From contig NC_018081.1 of the NCBI RefSeq assembly GCF_000271405.2, positions 775,852 through 839,851 of the forward strand: DNA of 64,000 nt. The letters run 5' to 3'. The position numbers were made by a program, and so were the translations under genes. The notes below the pieces were generated by a model. It was not told the DNA's origin and did not search any database. It saw only the letters and a list, made by a program, of their open reading frames with translations. Numbering within the stretch: position 1 is the stretch's first letter; the number at the start of each line of letters is the position of its first letter. Below are positions 7,461-17,082 of this stretch, in pieces. Origin of the DNA: Enterococcus hirae ATCC 9790. Its GTDB lineage: Bacteria; Bacillota; Bacilli; Lactobacillales; Enterococcaceae.

Positions 7461-7560
7461 GTCTTGATTATACCAATCACTCATACACTTTGCAATTCTA
7501 AATATGACTGAAAGTAGTGGACACAAACTTGAACGTTCCTATCTCAATTTCTGATTTCCG

Positions 7561-8127
7561 TCAACTGCAGCTACATAAATTTTTTAAACCTTGGTAAACT
7601 GCACCGATTGGAAATCCAACAATACTGTAATAGTCGCCTTGGATCTCTTTAACAAATGCACCTGCAAAACTTTGAATACCATACGCACCTGCTTTATCCA
7701 TATAATCACCGGTTGCTAAATAGGCTTCGATATCCTTAGTTGTCAAAGGATAAAAGGTCACCTTAGCTTGTGCTAAGATTTTTTCTTCTTGGTCACCTTT
7801 CGTCAGCACCACGGCTGTATATACTTCATGCGTTTTCCCACTAAGTTTTTGAAGGATAGCTTTTGCCTCTTGTTCATCCGCTGGTTTACCGATGATCTCA
7901 TCATTGAAAACAACTGTCGTGTCACTTGCAATCACCAATACATCATTATCGTATTGATGTTTGACTACTTTTGCCTTTTCAGTTGCCATTCGCTCAACAT
8001 AATTTTTAGGTTTTTCTTGAACAAAAGGTGTTTCATCGATATCAGCCGGATGAACATCAAATGCACTAACCAGTCGCCCTAATAATTCTTTTCTTCTAGG
8101 GGACTGCGAAGCTAACACAATTTTCAT
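7561..8127 (-). CDS. maf: Maf-family nucleoside triphosphate pyrophosphatase
   Basis: Maf proteins hydrolyse non-canonical or modified nucleoside triphosphates (dTTP/UTP or methylated forms) to monophosphates. The 188-residue protein has the N-terminal signature LASQSPRRKELL, the conserved VIASDTTVVFN around residue 70, GKP, SGKTHEVYTAV, and YMDKAGAYGIQ with FPIGAVYQGL near the C-terminus. Substrate class cannot be fixed by eye. It lies 28 bases downstream of mutL on the same strand, so it is probably the last gene of the ymdB-ricA-mutS-mutL-maf group. Confidence 0.93.
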   Translation of the reverse strand: MKIVLASQSPRRKELLGRLVSAFDVHPADIDETPFVQEKPKNYVERMATEKAKVVKHQYDNDVLVIASDTTVVFNDEIIGKPADEQEAKAILQKLSGKTHEVYTAVVLTKGDQEEKILAQAKVTFYPLTTKDIEAYLATGDYMDKAGAYGIQSFAGAFVKEIQGDYYSIVGFPIGAVYQGLKNLCSCS

Positions 8128-8155
8128 CTGTTTCTTCTCCTTTTCATGAGACTCA

Positions 8156-10258
8156 TTAATGTGGATCTTGGATGCGTTTAAACATTCTTTCCATATCTGA
8201 ATTAGTAAAATGGATCAACACAGGGCGTCCATGAGGACAATTAAAAGGATTTTCACATTGGGCTAAGTCCTTCAATAAAACCCTCGCCTGAGCTTCATTC
8301 AAATAATGATTTGCCTTGATTGAACGTTTACAGCTCATCATGATTGCTGTGGCTTCTCTAAATTTCTTCACGCTAACACTACCCGTTGTTAATAACATAT
8401 CGATCATTTCTCGAATAATCGCTTCTTCCTCTCCAGATGGATACCAAGTAGGATGTGCTCTGACGATAAAACTATTTTGACCGAATTCTTCTAGATAAAT
8501 ACCTGCTTCTTCAAGCAATTGTTTTTTCTCTTTCAGTTTCAAAGCATCACTATTGGGATAATCTAATACAAACGGCACAAGTAGTTCTTGTAGATCGTTA
8601 GAAACTTCGCCAATTTTTTCTCGAAAATATTCATACTTGATTCGTTCTTGCGCTGCATGTTGATCAATAATGTATAAGCCATCCTGACTTTGAGCAAACA
8701 AGTACGTTCCATGCATTTGTCCAAAATATTCTAATTGTGGAAAGCGTTGTGTTACCTGCTCATTTTCTAATTTCTGAATCGCTTGATCTAATGAGCGCCC
8801 ATTTTGACTTAAATCAAACTCTGGATGTAGCGCTAAATCCTCACGATAAACTGTTTCTGAAGAAGTTTCTTCTTCAGCTGTAGTTTCATGCTCGTTGGAA
8901 AAGTTTTCAACAGTGGATAACTCATTTTCACTCTTATCCACTGGTTTTTCTACATAGTTATCAACAATATCACCAGAGTTATCCACTGTTTTTCTTTTGC
9001 TTTCTGGATAACTAGTAGTTTCTTCAGAAAATACAGGAGAGTTTTCAACATTATCCACAGACTTATCAACAGATTCATGCACAAACTCGCTTTTTTCTTC
9101 CGCTACAAAAAATGTTCCGGTTGTTTGATCAAAATTCAAGCTTTGCGGTTTCTTAGGTTTCGCTTCTTCAAAAGCGTAAGATAAATCAATTTCGATTTGT
9201 TTCGCTTTTGGTTGATCAGCAACCTTTTTCTTGAATCGCAAGTTGTCAGCTGCACTGGGAATTAAGTTCTCCTGTACCAATGCTTTTTGAATCGCTTGAG
9301 TAATTAGCTCAGTTAATTCCTGTTCCTTCGATAAACGAACTTCTTGCTTTGTTGGATGGACGTTCACATCCACTAACAATGGATCCATTTTGATTTCCAG
9401 TACAGCGATTGGGAATCGCCCTACCATTAGTTTTGAACCATAGCCGGCTACAATTGCTTTATTCAAGGAAAAATTTTTAATAAAACGTCCATTAATGATG
9501 GTTGAAAGATAATTACGACTAGCACGAGTCACTTCAGGTAAAGAAATATAACCGAAGATTTCAAAATCTAAATCTTTCGCTTCAATCTTCAACATTTTCT
9601 TTGCTGTATTCAACCCATAGATTCCGGCAATCGTTTGTTTCAATTCGCCATTTCCTGAAGTTGCTAACATCTTATTCCCATCATGGACTAATCGAAAAGC
9701 AATTGCCGGGTGACTTAAGGCTAAGCGATTCACAATATCACCGATATTCGCTAATTCAGTATGCAACGTTTTGACATATTTTAAGCGTGCTGGTGTATTA
9801 AAGAAAAGATTGCTGACTGTGATTTTCGTTCCTTGCCTTAAAGGAGCTGGGCGGTGTTCCATTACCGCACCTCCCTTAAGCTCTAAATAGGTTCCTTGCG
9901 TTTCTTCTTGATTGGCTGTTTCTACCGTCATCTCTGAAACAGAAGCAATACTAGGCAATGCTTCTCCTCGAAACCCAAGCGTACGAATTCGGAAAAGGTC
10001 GTCACGATTGTGGATTTTACTTGTTGCATGACGTTTAAAGGCGTTCTCAACATCTTCTGTCAAAATACCTTCTCCATTATCAATCACTTGGATCGTTTTT
10101 AATCCTGCTTCTTCAACTAAAATATCGATTTGACTACTTCCTGCATCTATGGCATTTTCCACAAGTTCTTTGACTACCGAGGCTGGACGTTCGACAACTT
10201 CACCGGCTGCGATTTGATTGGCTAAGCGTTCTGATAATTCTTGGATTTTCGCCATCAT
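8156..10258 (-). CDS. mutL: DNA mismatch repair protein MutL
   Basis: MutL couples mismatch recognition by MutS to strand incision. The 700-residue protein has the N-terminal GHL ATPase motifs ([29 protein letters not shown]). A long acidic linker follows (about 345-490). The C-terminal domain keeps the endonuclease motif in [14 protein letters not shown], plus [12 protein letters not shown] and CPHGRP. It is therefore a nicking-type MutL, as expected without MutH. The linker repeats Val-Asp-Asn and Val-Asp-Lys, encoded by DnaA-box-like DNA. Met1 and Met2 are adjacent; the second (10255) may be the start. Confidence 0.97.
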   Translation of the reverse strand: MMAKIQELSERLANQIAAGEVVERPASVVKELVENAIDAGSSQIDILVEEAGLKTIQVIDNGEGILTEDVENAFKRHATSKIHNRDDLFRIRTLGFRGEALPSIASVSEMTVETANQEETQGTYLELKGGAVMEHRPAPLRQGTKITVSNLFFNTPARLKYVKTLHTELANIGDIVNRLALSHPAIAFRLVHDGNKMLATSGNGELKQTIAGIYGLNTAKKMLKIEAKDLDFEIFGYISLPEVTRASRNYLSTIINGRFIKNFSLNKAIVAGYGSKLMVGRFPIAVLEIKMDPLLVDVNVHPTKQEVRLSKEQELTELITQAIQKALVQENLIPSAADNLRFKKKVADQPKAKQIEIDLSYAFEEAKPKKPQSLNFDQTTGTFFVAEEKSEFVHESVDKSVDNVENSPVFSEETTSYPESKRKTVDNSGDIVDNYVEKPVDKSENELSTVENFSNEHETTAEEETSSETVYREDLALHPEFDLSQNGRSLDQAIQKLENEQVTQRFPQLEYFGQMHGTYLFAQSQDGLYIIDQHAAQERIKYEYFREKIGEVSNDLQELLVPFVLDYPNSDALKLKEKKQLLEEAGIYLEEFGQNSFIVRAHPTWYPSGEEEAIIREMIDMLLTTGSVSVKKFREATAIMMSCKRSIKANHYLNEAQARVLLKDLAQCENPFNCPHGRPVLIHFTNSDMERMFKRIQDPH
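8912..9071. promoter_or_regulatory. Cluster of seven DnaA-box-like 9-mers inside mutL
   Basis: Within 160 bases there are seven sites within one mismatch of TTATCCACA. Five read on plus: 8934-8942, 8958-8966, 8979-8987, 9051-9059 (perfect) and 9063-9071. Two read on minus: 8912-8920 and 9003-9011. They coincide with repeated VDN/VDK codons in the MutL linker. Whether DnaA binds is not shown by the sequence alone. Confidence 0.5.
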
Positions 10259-10318
10259 TCTACGCCTTCTTCCTATATAGTATTTATAGTGAGCTTACTC
10301 TTCTTATTTATCGTTGAT

Positions 10319-12931
10319 TTACAGCTGTTTTTTCAATTCATAGAGTTGATTCAATGCATCCATTGGTGTCATTTCTAACAGATTCATTTGTTTCAATGTA
10401 GAAATAACTGCTGTTTCGGCATCGCTTAATTCACTGAACAAGGACAGTTGTTGCGTTTCTTCTTGTTCTATCGATGCAGTATCAGTTACTGGTTGTGCTA
10501 TTGCTTCAAGCGGCTCACTTGTAACAGCCACGGAATGATGGCTCACTTCTCCTGATTCTAATGTATGCAAAATATCTGCAGCTCTTGCTAATAAATTAGA
10601 AGGTAGCCCTGCAATTTTCGCTACATGGATCCCATAGCTTTTATCAGCTGGGCCATCCATCATCTTATGCAAAAATACTACTTCGCCGTCTTTTTCAACA
10701 GCTCCTACATGTACATTTTTTAATTGAGGTAATTCTTCCTCTAGAACTGTTAACTCATGGTAATGTGTAGAAAAGAGCGTTTTTGCTTGTACATGTTGAT
10801 GGATATATTCAATGATCGCTTGAGCTAATGCCATTCCATCATAAGTCGCAGTTCCTCTACCTAATTCATCAAAAAGAATTAAGCTGTTTGATGTCGCATG
10901 CCGCAACGCTTGATTAGCTTCCATCATTTCCACCATGAACGTACTTTGTCCAGCAATCAAGTCATCACTTGCACCAATCCGAGTAAAAATCCGATCAAAA
11001 ATTGGTAAGATCGCTTTTTGCGCAGGGACGAAGCACCCCATTTGAGCCATTAAAACAGTTAATGCTAACTGACGCATATACGTACTTTTCCCTGACATAT
11101 TCGGTCCAGTTATCAATAAGATCATTTCGTCTTCAGCCATATCCACACTATTGGGAATATATTCTTGATGTCCTAATACTTTTTCAACGACTGGGTGCCG
11201 ACCTTCTTGGATTAGTAATTGGTGTCGATCCGAGACCATCTCAGGACGAACATATTGGTATCGCTCACTGATCGTAGCAAAACTTTGCAGAACATCGGCT
11301 GTACTGATTGATTTTGCTAAAATTTGTAATGGTTTGATCGCTTTTTTGACTTCTTCTCTCACTGCTAAAAACAGCTGATATTCCAAATCAACAGACTTTT
11401 CTTCTGCTTCTAAAATTTGCGTCTCTAACTCTTTTAATTCTGGTGTGATAAAGCGCTCTGCATTGGCCAATGTTTGTTTACGTTCGTATTTTTCCAGTTC
11501 AACATTTGCCAGATTCGCTTTAGTGATTTCGATATAATAACCAAATACACGATTAAAGCCAACTTTTAAATTTTTGATCCCAGTCTGCTGACGTTCTCTT
11601 GCTTCTAACTCTGCTAGCCACTGCTTCCCATTAGTCATCGCAGAACGGTACGTATCTAACTGATCATTAAAACCATCTTTAATGATATTCCCCTCAGTAA
11701 TTTGTAGGGGCGGGTCTTCTTGAATTGCTTGATCAATCAAATGAACCAGGTCATCCATCGGTTGCATTTCCTTCAATAAGTCAGTCCACTGACCTTGATC
11801 GATCCCTTCGATCAGTTGACGAATCAGCGGTACTTGTTCTAAAGAAGTCTTTAATTGAATCAAGTCACGCCCATTGACATTTCCAAAAGCCACTCTTCCT
11901 GCTAGGCGTTCTAAATCATAAACCTTCGTCAATGCACTTTGTAGATCAAGTCGTTCAAAATAGCTATTCAAAAGAGAAGCTACCATTTCTTGCCGTGACT
12001 TGATTTGATTGAGTTGAATCAGCGGACGGTCAAGCCATTGTTTCAGTAAACGCCCGCCCATAGCTGTTTTCGTTTCATCTAGCAACCATAAAAGCGTGCC
12101 GTGTTTTTTTCCTGTACGTATGGACTGGCTTAGTTCGAGGTTAAACTTAGAATAGTAATCCATTTTCAAATAGTGATCCGGTTGATACTCGATCGCTTTT
12201 TGGATATGCGCAAGACTTCTTTTTTGTGTCACTGCTAAATAAGTAAGTAATTTTCCGGTCACTTCTTTTTCAAGTGGATCGGATAGCTCACTGGTTAAGA
12301 AATTAAACTCTGCATTTTCTTCACTTGTTTCTTGTTTTGAGAAAACTAATCCTAATCGATTCTTTAATTGCTCAGCAAGTTTTTCACTAATTTCATTTCC
12401 TAAAACAAGTTCTTTTGTTTGCAAAGCCGTCGTTTCGTTCAGTACAGCTTCTTCATCAAACAAATGAGCAGTTTTTAACTCCCCTGTGCTTAAATCAGCA
12501 TAGGCAAATCCAAATTCGTTGCCTTGGCTAACAATTGCTGTCAAAAAATTATTGTCTTTAGCAGATAGTCCCTTACTATCCATGACTGTTCCAGGTGTTA
12601 CTAATTGAATCACTTCACGTTTAACCATCCCTTTGGTGGTCTTAGGATCTTCTACTTGTTCACAAATAGCCACTTTATAGCCTTTTTCAATTAAAATATC
12701 AATATAGCCTTGTGCTGCATGATGGGGTACCCCACACATTGGAATTGGTTCGTCTGCATTACGATTCCTGCTGGTTAATGTTAACTCTAAAATTTGAGAC
12801 GCATTGATGGCATCTTCATAAAATAATTCATAAAAATCACCTAAACGATAGAACAAAAAAGCATCTTGGTATTGGGCCTTGATGCTTAAATATTGTTCCA
12901 TCATTGGAGTATTCTTAGTTTTTTGAGGCAT
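10319..12931 (-). CDS. mutS: DNA mismatch repair protein MutS
   Basis: MutS recognises mismatches and small loops as a dimer. The 870-residue protein has the N-terminal mismatch-binding motif [11 protein letters not shown] (stacking Phe and Glu), the connector and lever domains, and the ABC ATPase domain with Walker [14 protein letters not shown], signature STFMVEM and Walker [19 protein letters not shown]-terminal MutL/beta-clamp tail contains QQLSLFSEL, which resembles a clamp-binding QxxLF peptide. Its first 17 bases overlap the end of ricA, suggesting translational coupling. mutL follows after 60 bases. Confidence 0.98.
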   Translation of the reverse strand: MPQKTKNTPMMEQYLSIKAQYQDAFLFYRLGDFYELFYEDAINASQILELTLTSRNRNADEPIPMCGVPHHAAQGYIDILIEKGYKVAICEQVEDPKTTKGMVKREVIQLVTPGTVMDSKGLSAKDNNFLTAIVSQGNEFGFAYADLSTGELKTAHLFDEEAVLNETTALQTKELVLGNEISEKLAEQLKNRLGLVFSKQETSEENAEFNFLTSELSDPLEKEVTGKLLTYLAVTQKRSLAHIQKAIEYQPDHYLKMDYYSKFNLELSQSIRTGKKHGTLLWLLDETKTAMGGRLLKQWLDRPLIQLNQIKSRQEMVASLLNSYFERLDLQSALTKVYDLERLAGRVAFGNVNGRDLIQLKTSLEQVPLIRQLIEGIDQGQWTDLLKEMQPMDDLVHLIDQAIQEDPPLQITEGNIIKDGFNDQLDTYRSAMTNGKQWLAELEARERQQTGIKNLKVGFNRVFGYYIEITKANLANVELEKYERKQTLANAERFITPELKELETQILEAEEKSVDLEYQLFLAVREEVKKAIKPLQILAKSISTADVLQSFATISERYQYVRPEMVSDRHQLLIQEGRHPVVEKVLGHQEYIPNSVDMAEDEMILLITGPNMSGKSTYMRQLALTVLMAQMGCFVPAQKAILPIFDRIFTRIGASDDLIAGQSTFMVEMMEANQALRHATSNSLILFDELGRGTATYDGMALAQAIIEYIHQHVQAKTLFSTHYHELTVLEEELPQLKNVHVGAVEKDGEVVFLHKMMDGPADKSYGIHVAKIAGLPSNLLARAADILHTLESGEVSHHSVAVTSEPLEAIAQPVTDTASIEQEETQQLSLFSELSDAETAVISTLKQMNLLEMTPMDALNQLYELKKQL

Positions 12932-13301
12932 TGTCTTCCTCCTCTATCCAATTATTGATTTCATCTTGCAGCATTTTCGTCAAATGATGCAATAAATCAT
13001 TTGCTTCAAGCAATTGTTTCCGATAAGCTACTACGATCGGATGTTGATCAAATTGTTTCGTCAATTGTTCAACCCGACCATTCGCTTCTTTTTCTGCTAT
13101 TCTTTTTCCATAATAAGCATAGTTTGCTGCTTCTTTTTGTGCAGATTTGATATCTTCCGTTAACTTTTCTAAATAGGAACTAGTTTGTACTTTTCGCTCT
13201 AGTTCGTGGTAGCGGATGATCGTTTCATGTTCACTTAAAAGTTGAGCTAATTTATCCGCTTCTCGTTGAATATTCGGCTCTTTATGCAAAAGATGTCTCA
13301 C
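12915..13301 (-). CDS. ricA: YlbF/YmcA-family protein, probably RicA
   Basis: A 128-residue, almost fully helical protein of the YlbF/YmcA family. In Bacillus subtilis RicA (YmcA) acts with YlbF and YaaT as an RNase Y specificity complex. Here ricA sits directly upstream of mutS, as ymcA lies close to mutS in Bacillus, and just after ymdB (3-base gap). It overlaps the mutS start by 17 bases. The assignment rests on the fold-like pattern (helices with YHELERKVQ and [12 protein letters not shown]) and on gene order. Confidence 0.8.
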   Translation of the reverse strand: MRHLLHKEPNIQREADKLAQLLSEHETIIRYHELERKVQTSSYLEKLTEDIKSAQKEAANYAYYGKRIAEKEANGRVEQLTKQFDQHPIVVAYRKQLLEANDLLHHLTKMLQDEINNWIEEEDNASKN

Positions 13302-13304
13302 TTT

Positions 13305-14102
13305 CTATTCTAAAAATGGACGGTCCTCGTTGATCTGGATTAATTGGATGGTTTTCGCTTTACCAGTTGCATCATCAAATTCCAGTAAACAGCCACTCAA
13401 AATACCTCGTCCTCGTTCAACGACTTCAAAACGTTTCGGCAAAGCTGTTAAAAATTTTTCGATAACTGGTTCTCGGCGCATACCTAAAATTCCGTCATAA
13501 GGACCTGTCATACCTACATCAGTTAAATAGGCAGTTCCCTGCGGTAGAATCCGAGCATCATTGGTTTGTACATGCGTATGGGTCCCAATGACCGCTGAGA
13601 CTTTTCCATCTAAGAACCATCCCATGGCTTGTTTCTCACTTGTCGTTTCTCCATGAAAATCAACGAAAATGATTGGCGTTCTTTTTTTTGCTTCGGCGAT
13701 CAAGCGATCCATCTTGCGGAATGGATCATCTAAGTCGACCATAAAAGAACGTGCTTGCATGTTGATTACAGCTAGTTCTACTTGATTGACTTTCACGAAT
13801 ACCATTCCTTGACCTGGCGTTCCTTCAGGAAAGTTTGCTGGACGAACGATTTTTTTTGCTTGATCGATAAATTCAAAAATATCTCGGTTGTCCCAAGTAT
13901 GATTGCCCATCGTGACAACATCTACACCGTCTTGTAAAAACTTTTTATAAATTTTTTCAGTTATTCCTCTTCCAGAAGCTGCATTTTCTCCATTTACAAT
14001 TGTGACCTGTGGTTGATATTTCTTTTTTAAACGAGGAAGATAGGTTGTAATCATATCTCTTCCCATTGAACCTACTACATCACCAATAAATAAAACCCGC
14101 AC
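13305..14102 (-). CDS. ymdB: YmdB-family metallophosphodiesterase
   Basis: The 265-residue protein is a dimetal phosphodiesterase. In Bacillus YmdB hydrolyses 2',3'-cyclic mononucleotides and affects biofilm and motility decisions. Visible metal ligands are Asp8 (LFIGDVVGS), Glu39 and Asn40 (VNGENAASG), Asn67 and His68 (MGNHTWDN), the histidine in FVDFHGETTSEK, and the two histidines of GTHTHVQTND. Length matches the family. In Bacillus the gene follows rny; no rny is in this window. It is first in the ymdB-ricA-mutSL run. Confidence 0.92.
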   Translation of the reverse strand: MRVLFIGDVVGSMGRDMITTYLPRLKKKYQPQVTIVNGENAASGRGITEKIYKKFLQDGVDVVTMGNHTWDNRDIFEFIDQAKKIVRPANFPEGTPGQGMVFVKVNQVELAVINMQARSFMVDLDDPFRKMDRLIAEAKKRTPIIFVDFHGETTSEKQAMGWFLDGKVSAVIGTHTHVQTNDARILPQGTAYLTDVGMTGPYDGILGMRREPVIEKFLTALPKRFEVVERGRGILSGCLLEFDDATGKAKTIQLIQINEDRPFLE

Positions 14103-14204
14103 ACGTTTTCCTCTTCTCTTTTAACATCATTCTATATTATAGTTGTTTTTTTGTAGAAAGAAAAGGGCAGAAAAATCCTCTGCGTAACCCTCATCTGAAA
14201 CTAC

Positions 14205-14243
14205 TAAAAAACTAGCTGAAGTCAGTCTCCAACTAGTTCTTTT
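14205..14243 (-). terminator. Terminator after the Cof-type phosphatase gene
   Basis: On the minus strand a stem built on AACTAG and CTAGTT, extended by weaker pairs, is followed by TTTTTT. It lies about 30 bases past the 14270 stop and separates that gene from ymdB. Confidence 0.7.
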
Positions 14244-14269
14244 TACTATCCTAGATTATACTTGTTTAT

Positions 14270-15043
14270 TTAAATCATGGAAAGTTGCTTCAATGCTTTC
14301 CAAATTCCATCTTCATCATTTGTATCAGTAACCAACTTCGCTTCTGCTTGTACCTCTGGAACTGCATTTCCCATTGCAACACCAATGCCTGACATACGCA
14401 GCATCTCTCGGTCATTTTGGCCATCACCGAAACTAATGATATCTTCTTGCGCAATTCCGACTTGTTCTGCTAGGTGTAAAATCGTGGCTGCTTTTGAACC
14501 GTCATGTGGAACAACATCCACACTTTTTTCATGCCAACGAACAAATCGAATCTTATCGTAACTAGAAAAATGATGATCGTAATTCTGATCAAAAAATGCT
14601 AAAGCTTGATAGATATCTTGTTCTTCCACAAAGTACTGATCAAGTTCAGGTAAAACAGCGCCAAAAGAATGCATTGCCTCTTCCATCATTCCCACATGAT
14701 TGGAAGAATAACGTTTGATATTATCTAGACTCACAAAAGCAGTATCGATATTTTTATCTTGTGCTTCTTTGACAAAATTGTCTAATTGTTCACGGTCAAG
14801 CAAATTTTTATAAACTTGTTCATGATCTAAAAATCCAGCAGCGCCATTACATAAGATATAATTTGTAAATGCTAGATCTCGGATAACCTCTTGCGCATGG
14901 AAACGACTACGCCCAGTAGCAATCGTTACCAAATGTCCTGCTTTACGTAACTTATCCAAGGCTTCTCTTGTGCTGTCTAATGCTTGTTTATTTGTGTCCA
15001 GTAGCGTCCCATCAATATCAAAAGCAAATAATTTACGTTTCAT
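14270..15043 (-). CDS. Cof-type HAD-superfamily phosphatase
   Basis: A 257-residue HAD-IIB hydrolase. Motif I is AFDIDGTLLD (nucleophile Asp9, acid Asp11), motif II VTIATGRSR, motif III the Lys of DGSKAATI, and motif IV ISFGDGQNDREM. Such enzymes dephosphorylate sugar phosphates or flavin mononucleotide; the substrate cannot be read from sequence. It lies 21 bases downstream of the frameshifted alkD-like gene and probably shares its transcript. Confidence 0.9.
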   Translation of the reverse strand: MKRKLFAFDIDGTLLDTNKQALDSTREALDKLRKAGHLVTIATGRSRFHAQEVIRDLAFTNYILCNGAAGFLDHEQVYKNLLDREQLDNFVKEAQDKNIDTAFVSLDNIKRYSSNHVGMMEEAMHSFGAVLPELDQYFVEEQDIYQALAFFDQNYDHHFSSYDKIRFVRWHEKSVDVVPHDGSKAATILHLAEQVGIAQEDIISFGDGQNDREMLRMSGIGVAMGNAVPEVQAEAKLVTDTNDEDGIWKALKQLSMI

Positions 15044-15064
15044 TTTTTTAGTCGACTCACTTTC

Positions 15065-15699
15065 TTATAAATACTTGCTTGCTTCTCTTCTTGTCAAAGC
15101 AGACCATTCTTTTGTCAATTGTTCTTTTACCCAAGAAACATTTGTCTTGCTGTAATCGCGCAATGCCCACCCAATCGCCTTTTGAATAAAAAATTCCTTT
15201 GAGGAGCGATCTTCAGTAATCACTCGATCCAACAACAGCTGATTGGTAGCTTCTTTAAATCCTAACTGTAACGTAATTGCTATTCGCCGAAGCCAAAAAT
15301 CTTCTTTTTTTTCAAACAAAAGAGAAACCGTCTCTAATTGTTCCATATGAAGTTTACACCATGTAGCATAAACTTTCCGCCAAGCATCAATCGTATCCCA
15401 CCATGCTTTTTCCGGTACCAATACAGACAATTCGACCAACTCATCCAATGATAAACGTTTGATGTTTTGTTGAATCAAATCAATCGCCAGGTACTGATAC
15501 TCCCGTTCTTTTTTTCATAATAATAGAAAACAAGGAAAAAAAGGTCTGGAACATCAAGCACTTTGCTTTCACGCAAAAGTGTTTGTTGCAATTTCCAACG
15601 TTCTGGTTTGGGCACACCTGCAAATGAGAACTGATTTCTCATATACATTTCCATTGGATGTGCTTTTTCTTCATTTTTTTGAAAAACTAAAAGTTCCAA
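15065..15699 (-). pseudogene. AlkD-like DNA alkylation repair protein, frameshifted
   Basis: Two overlapping frames together match one AlkD/HEAT-repeat DNA glycosylase-like protein. The first (15475-15699, TTG start after AAGGAGG) reads MELLVFQKNEEKAHPMEMYM to FYYYEKK. The second continues from about 15515 down to 15065 with SVLVPEKAWWDTIDAWRKVY and FFIQKAIGWALRDYSK, typical for the family. The join lies at a run of seven T (15509-15515 on plus). One extra base there would restore EKKEREYQYLAIDLIQQ. The total would be about 211 residues, normal for this family. Either a real mutation or a homopolymer error. Confidence 0.85.
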
Positions 15700-15929
15700 G
15701 ACAGTCCTCCTTGAAAAATCAAGCCCGTATCTTAGGTGACAGCTGAAAAATCACTGTCACTACCTTTTAGTGGCTCTGTAGGTTGAAAATAGGCTGTGCT
15801 TACACAAGCATGATCCTTCATTTATTTCTTTTTAAGATTGGTACGTTTATTTTTCATGCTTTTAAAAGATACCCTCTTATTTTATAGAGTGAAACAAGGT
15901 TTGTAAAGCGTTTTTAAAGAGAAACGTAC
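15700..15929 (-). other. Leader of the alkD-like gene
   Basis: The minus strand holds a strong hairpin (about 15735-15766; GTGACAG paired with CTGTCAC) between the putative promoter region and the TTG start. It has no U run, so it is not a terminator. No ORF is evident. The right part of the interval belongs to the divergent rpsD promoter. Confidence 0.4.
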
Positions 15930-15959
15930 TTGACAGTTTCACCTTGTTTCCCTTATACT
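15930..15959 (+). promoter_or_regulatory. rpsD promoter
   Basis: A consensus TTGACA (15930-15935) and TATACT (15954-15959) are 18 bases apart; start near 15966. Confidence 0.8.
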
Positions 15960-15965
15960 GGACCT

Positions 15966-16146
15966 TGTGTAAAATAATGCAGCGGAAAAATAATAATTTC
16001 GTCCCTAGTTCATTGCCCCGATTCGGGTTCAATTGCGTAACCGCGGCTGCAAAGGTGAAGATTGAAGAATGGACTACACGATTATGAATTTTTTATCGGA
16101 TTATTTTACTCCAAAAACTAAATTTATTTTATTGGAGGAAATTTTA
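15966..16146 (+). promoter_or_regulatory. Structured rpsD leader, probable S4 autoregulatory site
   Basis: About 180 bases of leader without a convincing gene. GCAGC near 15980 can pair with GCTGC near 16047, enclosing a CCCGATTCGGG hairpin. In Bacillus S4 represses rpsD by binding a leader of this kind; homology to that site is inferred from position and folding potential only. The leader contains an in-frame ATG at 16069, rejected as a start because it lacks a ribosome site and the S4 N-terminus begins at 16147. Confidence 0.5.
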
Positions 16147-16758
16147 ATGTCTCGTTATACAGGACCATCATGGAAAATTTCTCGTCGTCTAGGTATTTCA
16201 TTATCAGGCACAGGAAAAGAATTAGCACGTCGCCCTTACGCTCCAGGTCAACATGGACCAAACAGCCGTGGCAAACAATCAGAATACGGTATGCAATTAA
16301 CTGAAAAACAAAAACTACGTCACATGTACGGAATGAACGAACGTCAATTCCGTAACTTGTTCGTTAAAGCTAGCAAAATCAAAGAAGGTAAACACGGGGT
16401 TAACTTCATGATCTTACTAGAACAACGTTTAGACAATGTTGTTTATCGTCTAGGTCTTGCAACTACTCGTCGTCAAGCTCGCCAATTAGTTAACCATGGT
16501 CATGTGATGGTTGATGGCAAACGCGTTGATATCCCTTCATACCACGTTGAAGTTGGTCAAGTGATCTCAGTTCGTGAAAAATCACAAAACATGACAACAA
16601 TCAAAGAAGCTGTTGAAGCAACTGTTGGTCGTCCAGCATTCGTAAGCTTCGATGCTGAAAAATTGGAAGGTTCATTAACTCGTTTACCAGAACGTGACGA
16701 ACTATATCCAGAAATCGACGAAGCTCTTGTCGTTGAATACTACAACCAAAGCCTATAA
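16147..16758 (+). CDS. rpsD: 30S ribosomal protein S4
   Basis: S4 is a primary 16S rRNA-binding protein that starts small-subunit assembly. The 203-residue protein begins [20 protein letters not shown] and contains the S4 RNA-binding domain ([20 protein letters not shown], then [19 protein letters not shown]). It is of the zinc-free type, with no N-terminal cysteine cluster. GGAGG lies 8 bases before the ATG. It is a single-gene transcription unit with its own promoter, leader and terminator. Confidence 0.98.
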   Translation: MSRYTGPSWKISRRLGISLSGTGKELARRPYAPGQHGPNSRGKQSEYGMQLTEKQKLRHMYGMNERQFRNLFVKASKIKEGKHGVNFMILLEQRLDNVVYRLGLATTRRQARQLVNHGHVMVDGKRVDIPSYHVEVGQVISVREKSQNMTTIKEAVEATVGRPAFVSFDAEKLEGSLTRLPERDELYPEIDEALVVEYYNQSL

Positions 16759-16779
16759 TTTTCAAAGCTTTGGCTTACA

Positions 16780-16813
16780 AGCCCACTATCTATTCGATAG
16801 TTGGGCTTTTTTT
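16780..16813 (+). terminator. rpsD terminator
   Basis: Stem AGCCCACTATC (16780-16790) with GATAGTTGGGCT (16796-16807), one bulge, followed by seven T. Confidence 0.88.
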
Positions 16814-17010
16814 ATGTAGATTTCCCTCTCTCTTTTCTAGCTCTCTTCTTTATTTGAATTTGATTCGCCCGTGTAACTCTCCTAGAATCATATGTTGAGA
16901 CTTGCCAAAAAGTTCAAAATGAAACAATGTTTAACTGAACATATAACCTATCCTCAAAGGAAGATAGACTAATATTTTGAAGGAATACTTCGTTTATTTA
17001 AAAAATATAT

Positions 17011-17039
17011 TTTACAAAAAATAATTTTTCTTATACAAT
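17011..17039 (+). promoter_or_regulatory. bioY promoter
   Basis: TTTACA (17011-17016) and TACAAT (17034-17039) are 17 bases apart, with the start expected near 17046, inside the BirA operator. The 200 bases before it, from the rpsD terminator on, show nothing recognisable. Confidence 0.65.
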
Positions 17040-17040
17040 T

Positions 17041-17072
17041 TCGTTAACTTAGAAAATAAAAATGGTTAACAA
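17041..17072 (+). promoter_or_regulatory. BirA operator (biotin repressor site)
   Basis: Two GTTAAC half-sites (17043-17048 and 17065-17070) are separated by 16 bases, with outer flanks TC and AA. This is the known BirA arrangement (TTGTTAAC, 14-16 bases, GTTAACAA). It overlaps the predicted start and ends just before the bioY ribosome site. Confidence 0.85.
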
Positions 17073-17082
17073 AGGAGAACTT

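Larger units (their letters stand above)
5956..7495. repeat. Tandem array of type I toxin-antitoxin modules (one truncated, three complete)
   Basis: A unit of about 434-440 bases repeats head to tail. The toxin -10 boxes fall at 6269, 6709 and 7143, and the antisense -10 boxes at 6149, 6588, 7022 and 7467. Each full unit holds an extended -10 promoter, a leader with a small upstream ORF, a 33-34 codon hydrophobic toxin, a shared two-way terminator, and a convergent antisense RNA gene. The first unit lacks the promoter and the first half of the toxin. The unit most resembles the TxpA/BsrG and Fst classes of Gram-positive type I systems and the proteins commonly annotated as putative holin-like toxin. 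The array fills the space between the treB terminator and maf. Confidence 0.9.

Noticed and set aside
5956..7495. Regular repeats that might suggest a CRISPR array
   Set aside because: The unit is over 430 bases, contains ORFs and promoters and has no short-repeat/unique-spacer alternation.
16069..16146. N-terminal extension of S4 from an ATG at 16069
   Set aside because: S4 proteins begin MSRYTGP; GGAGG directly precedes 16147, and the extension lies in the structured leader.
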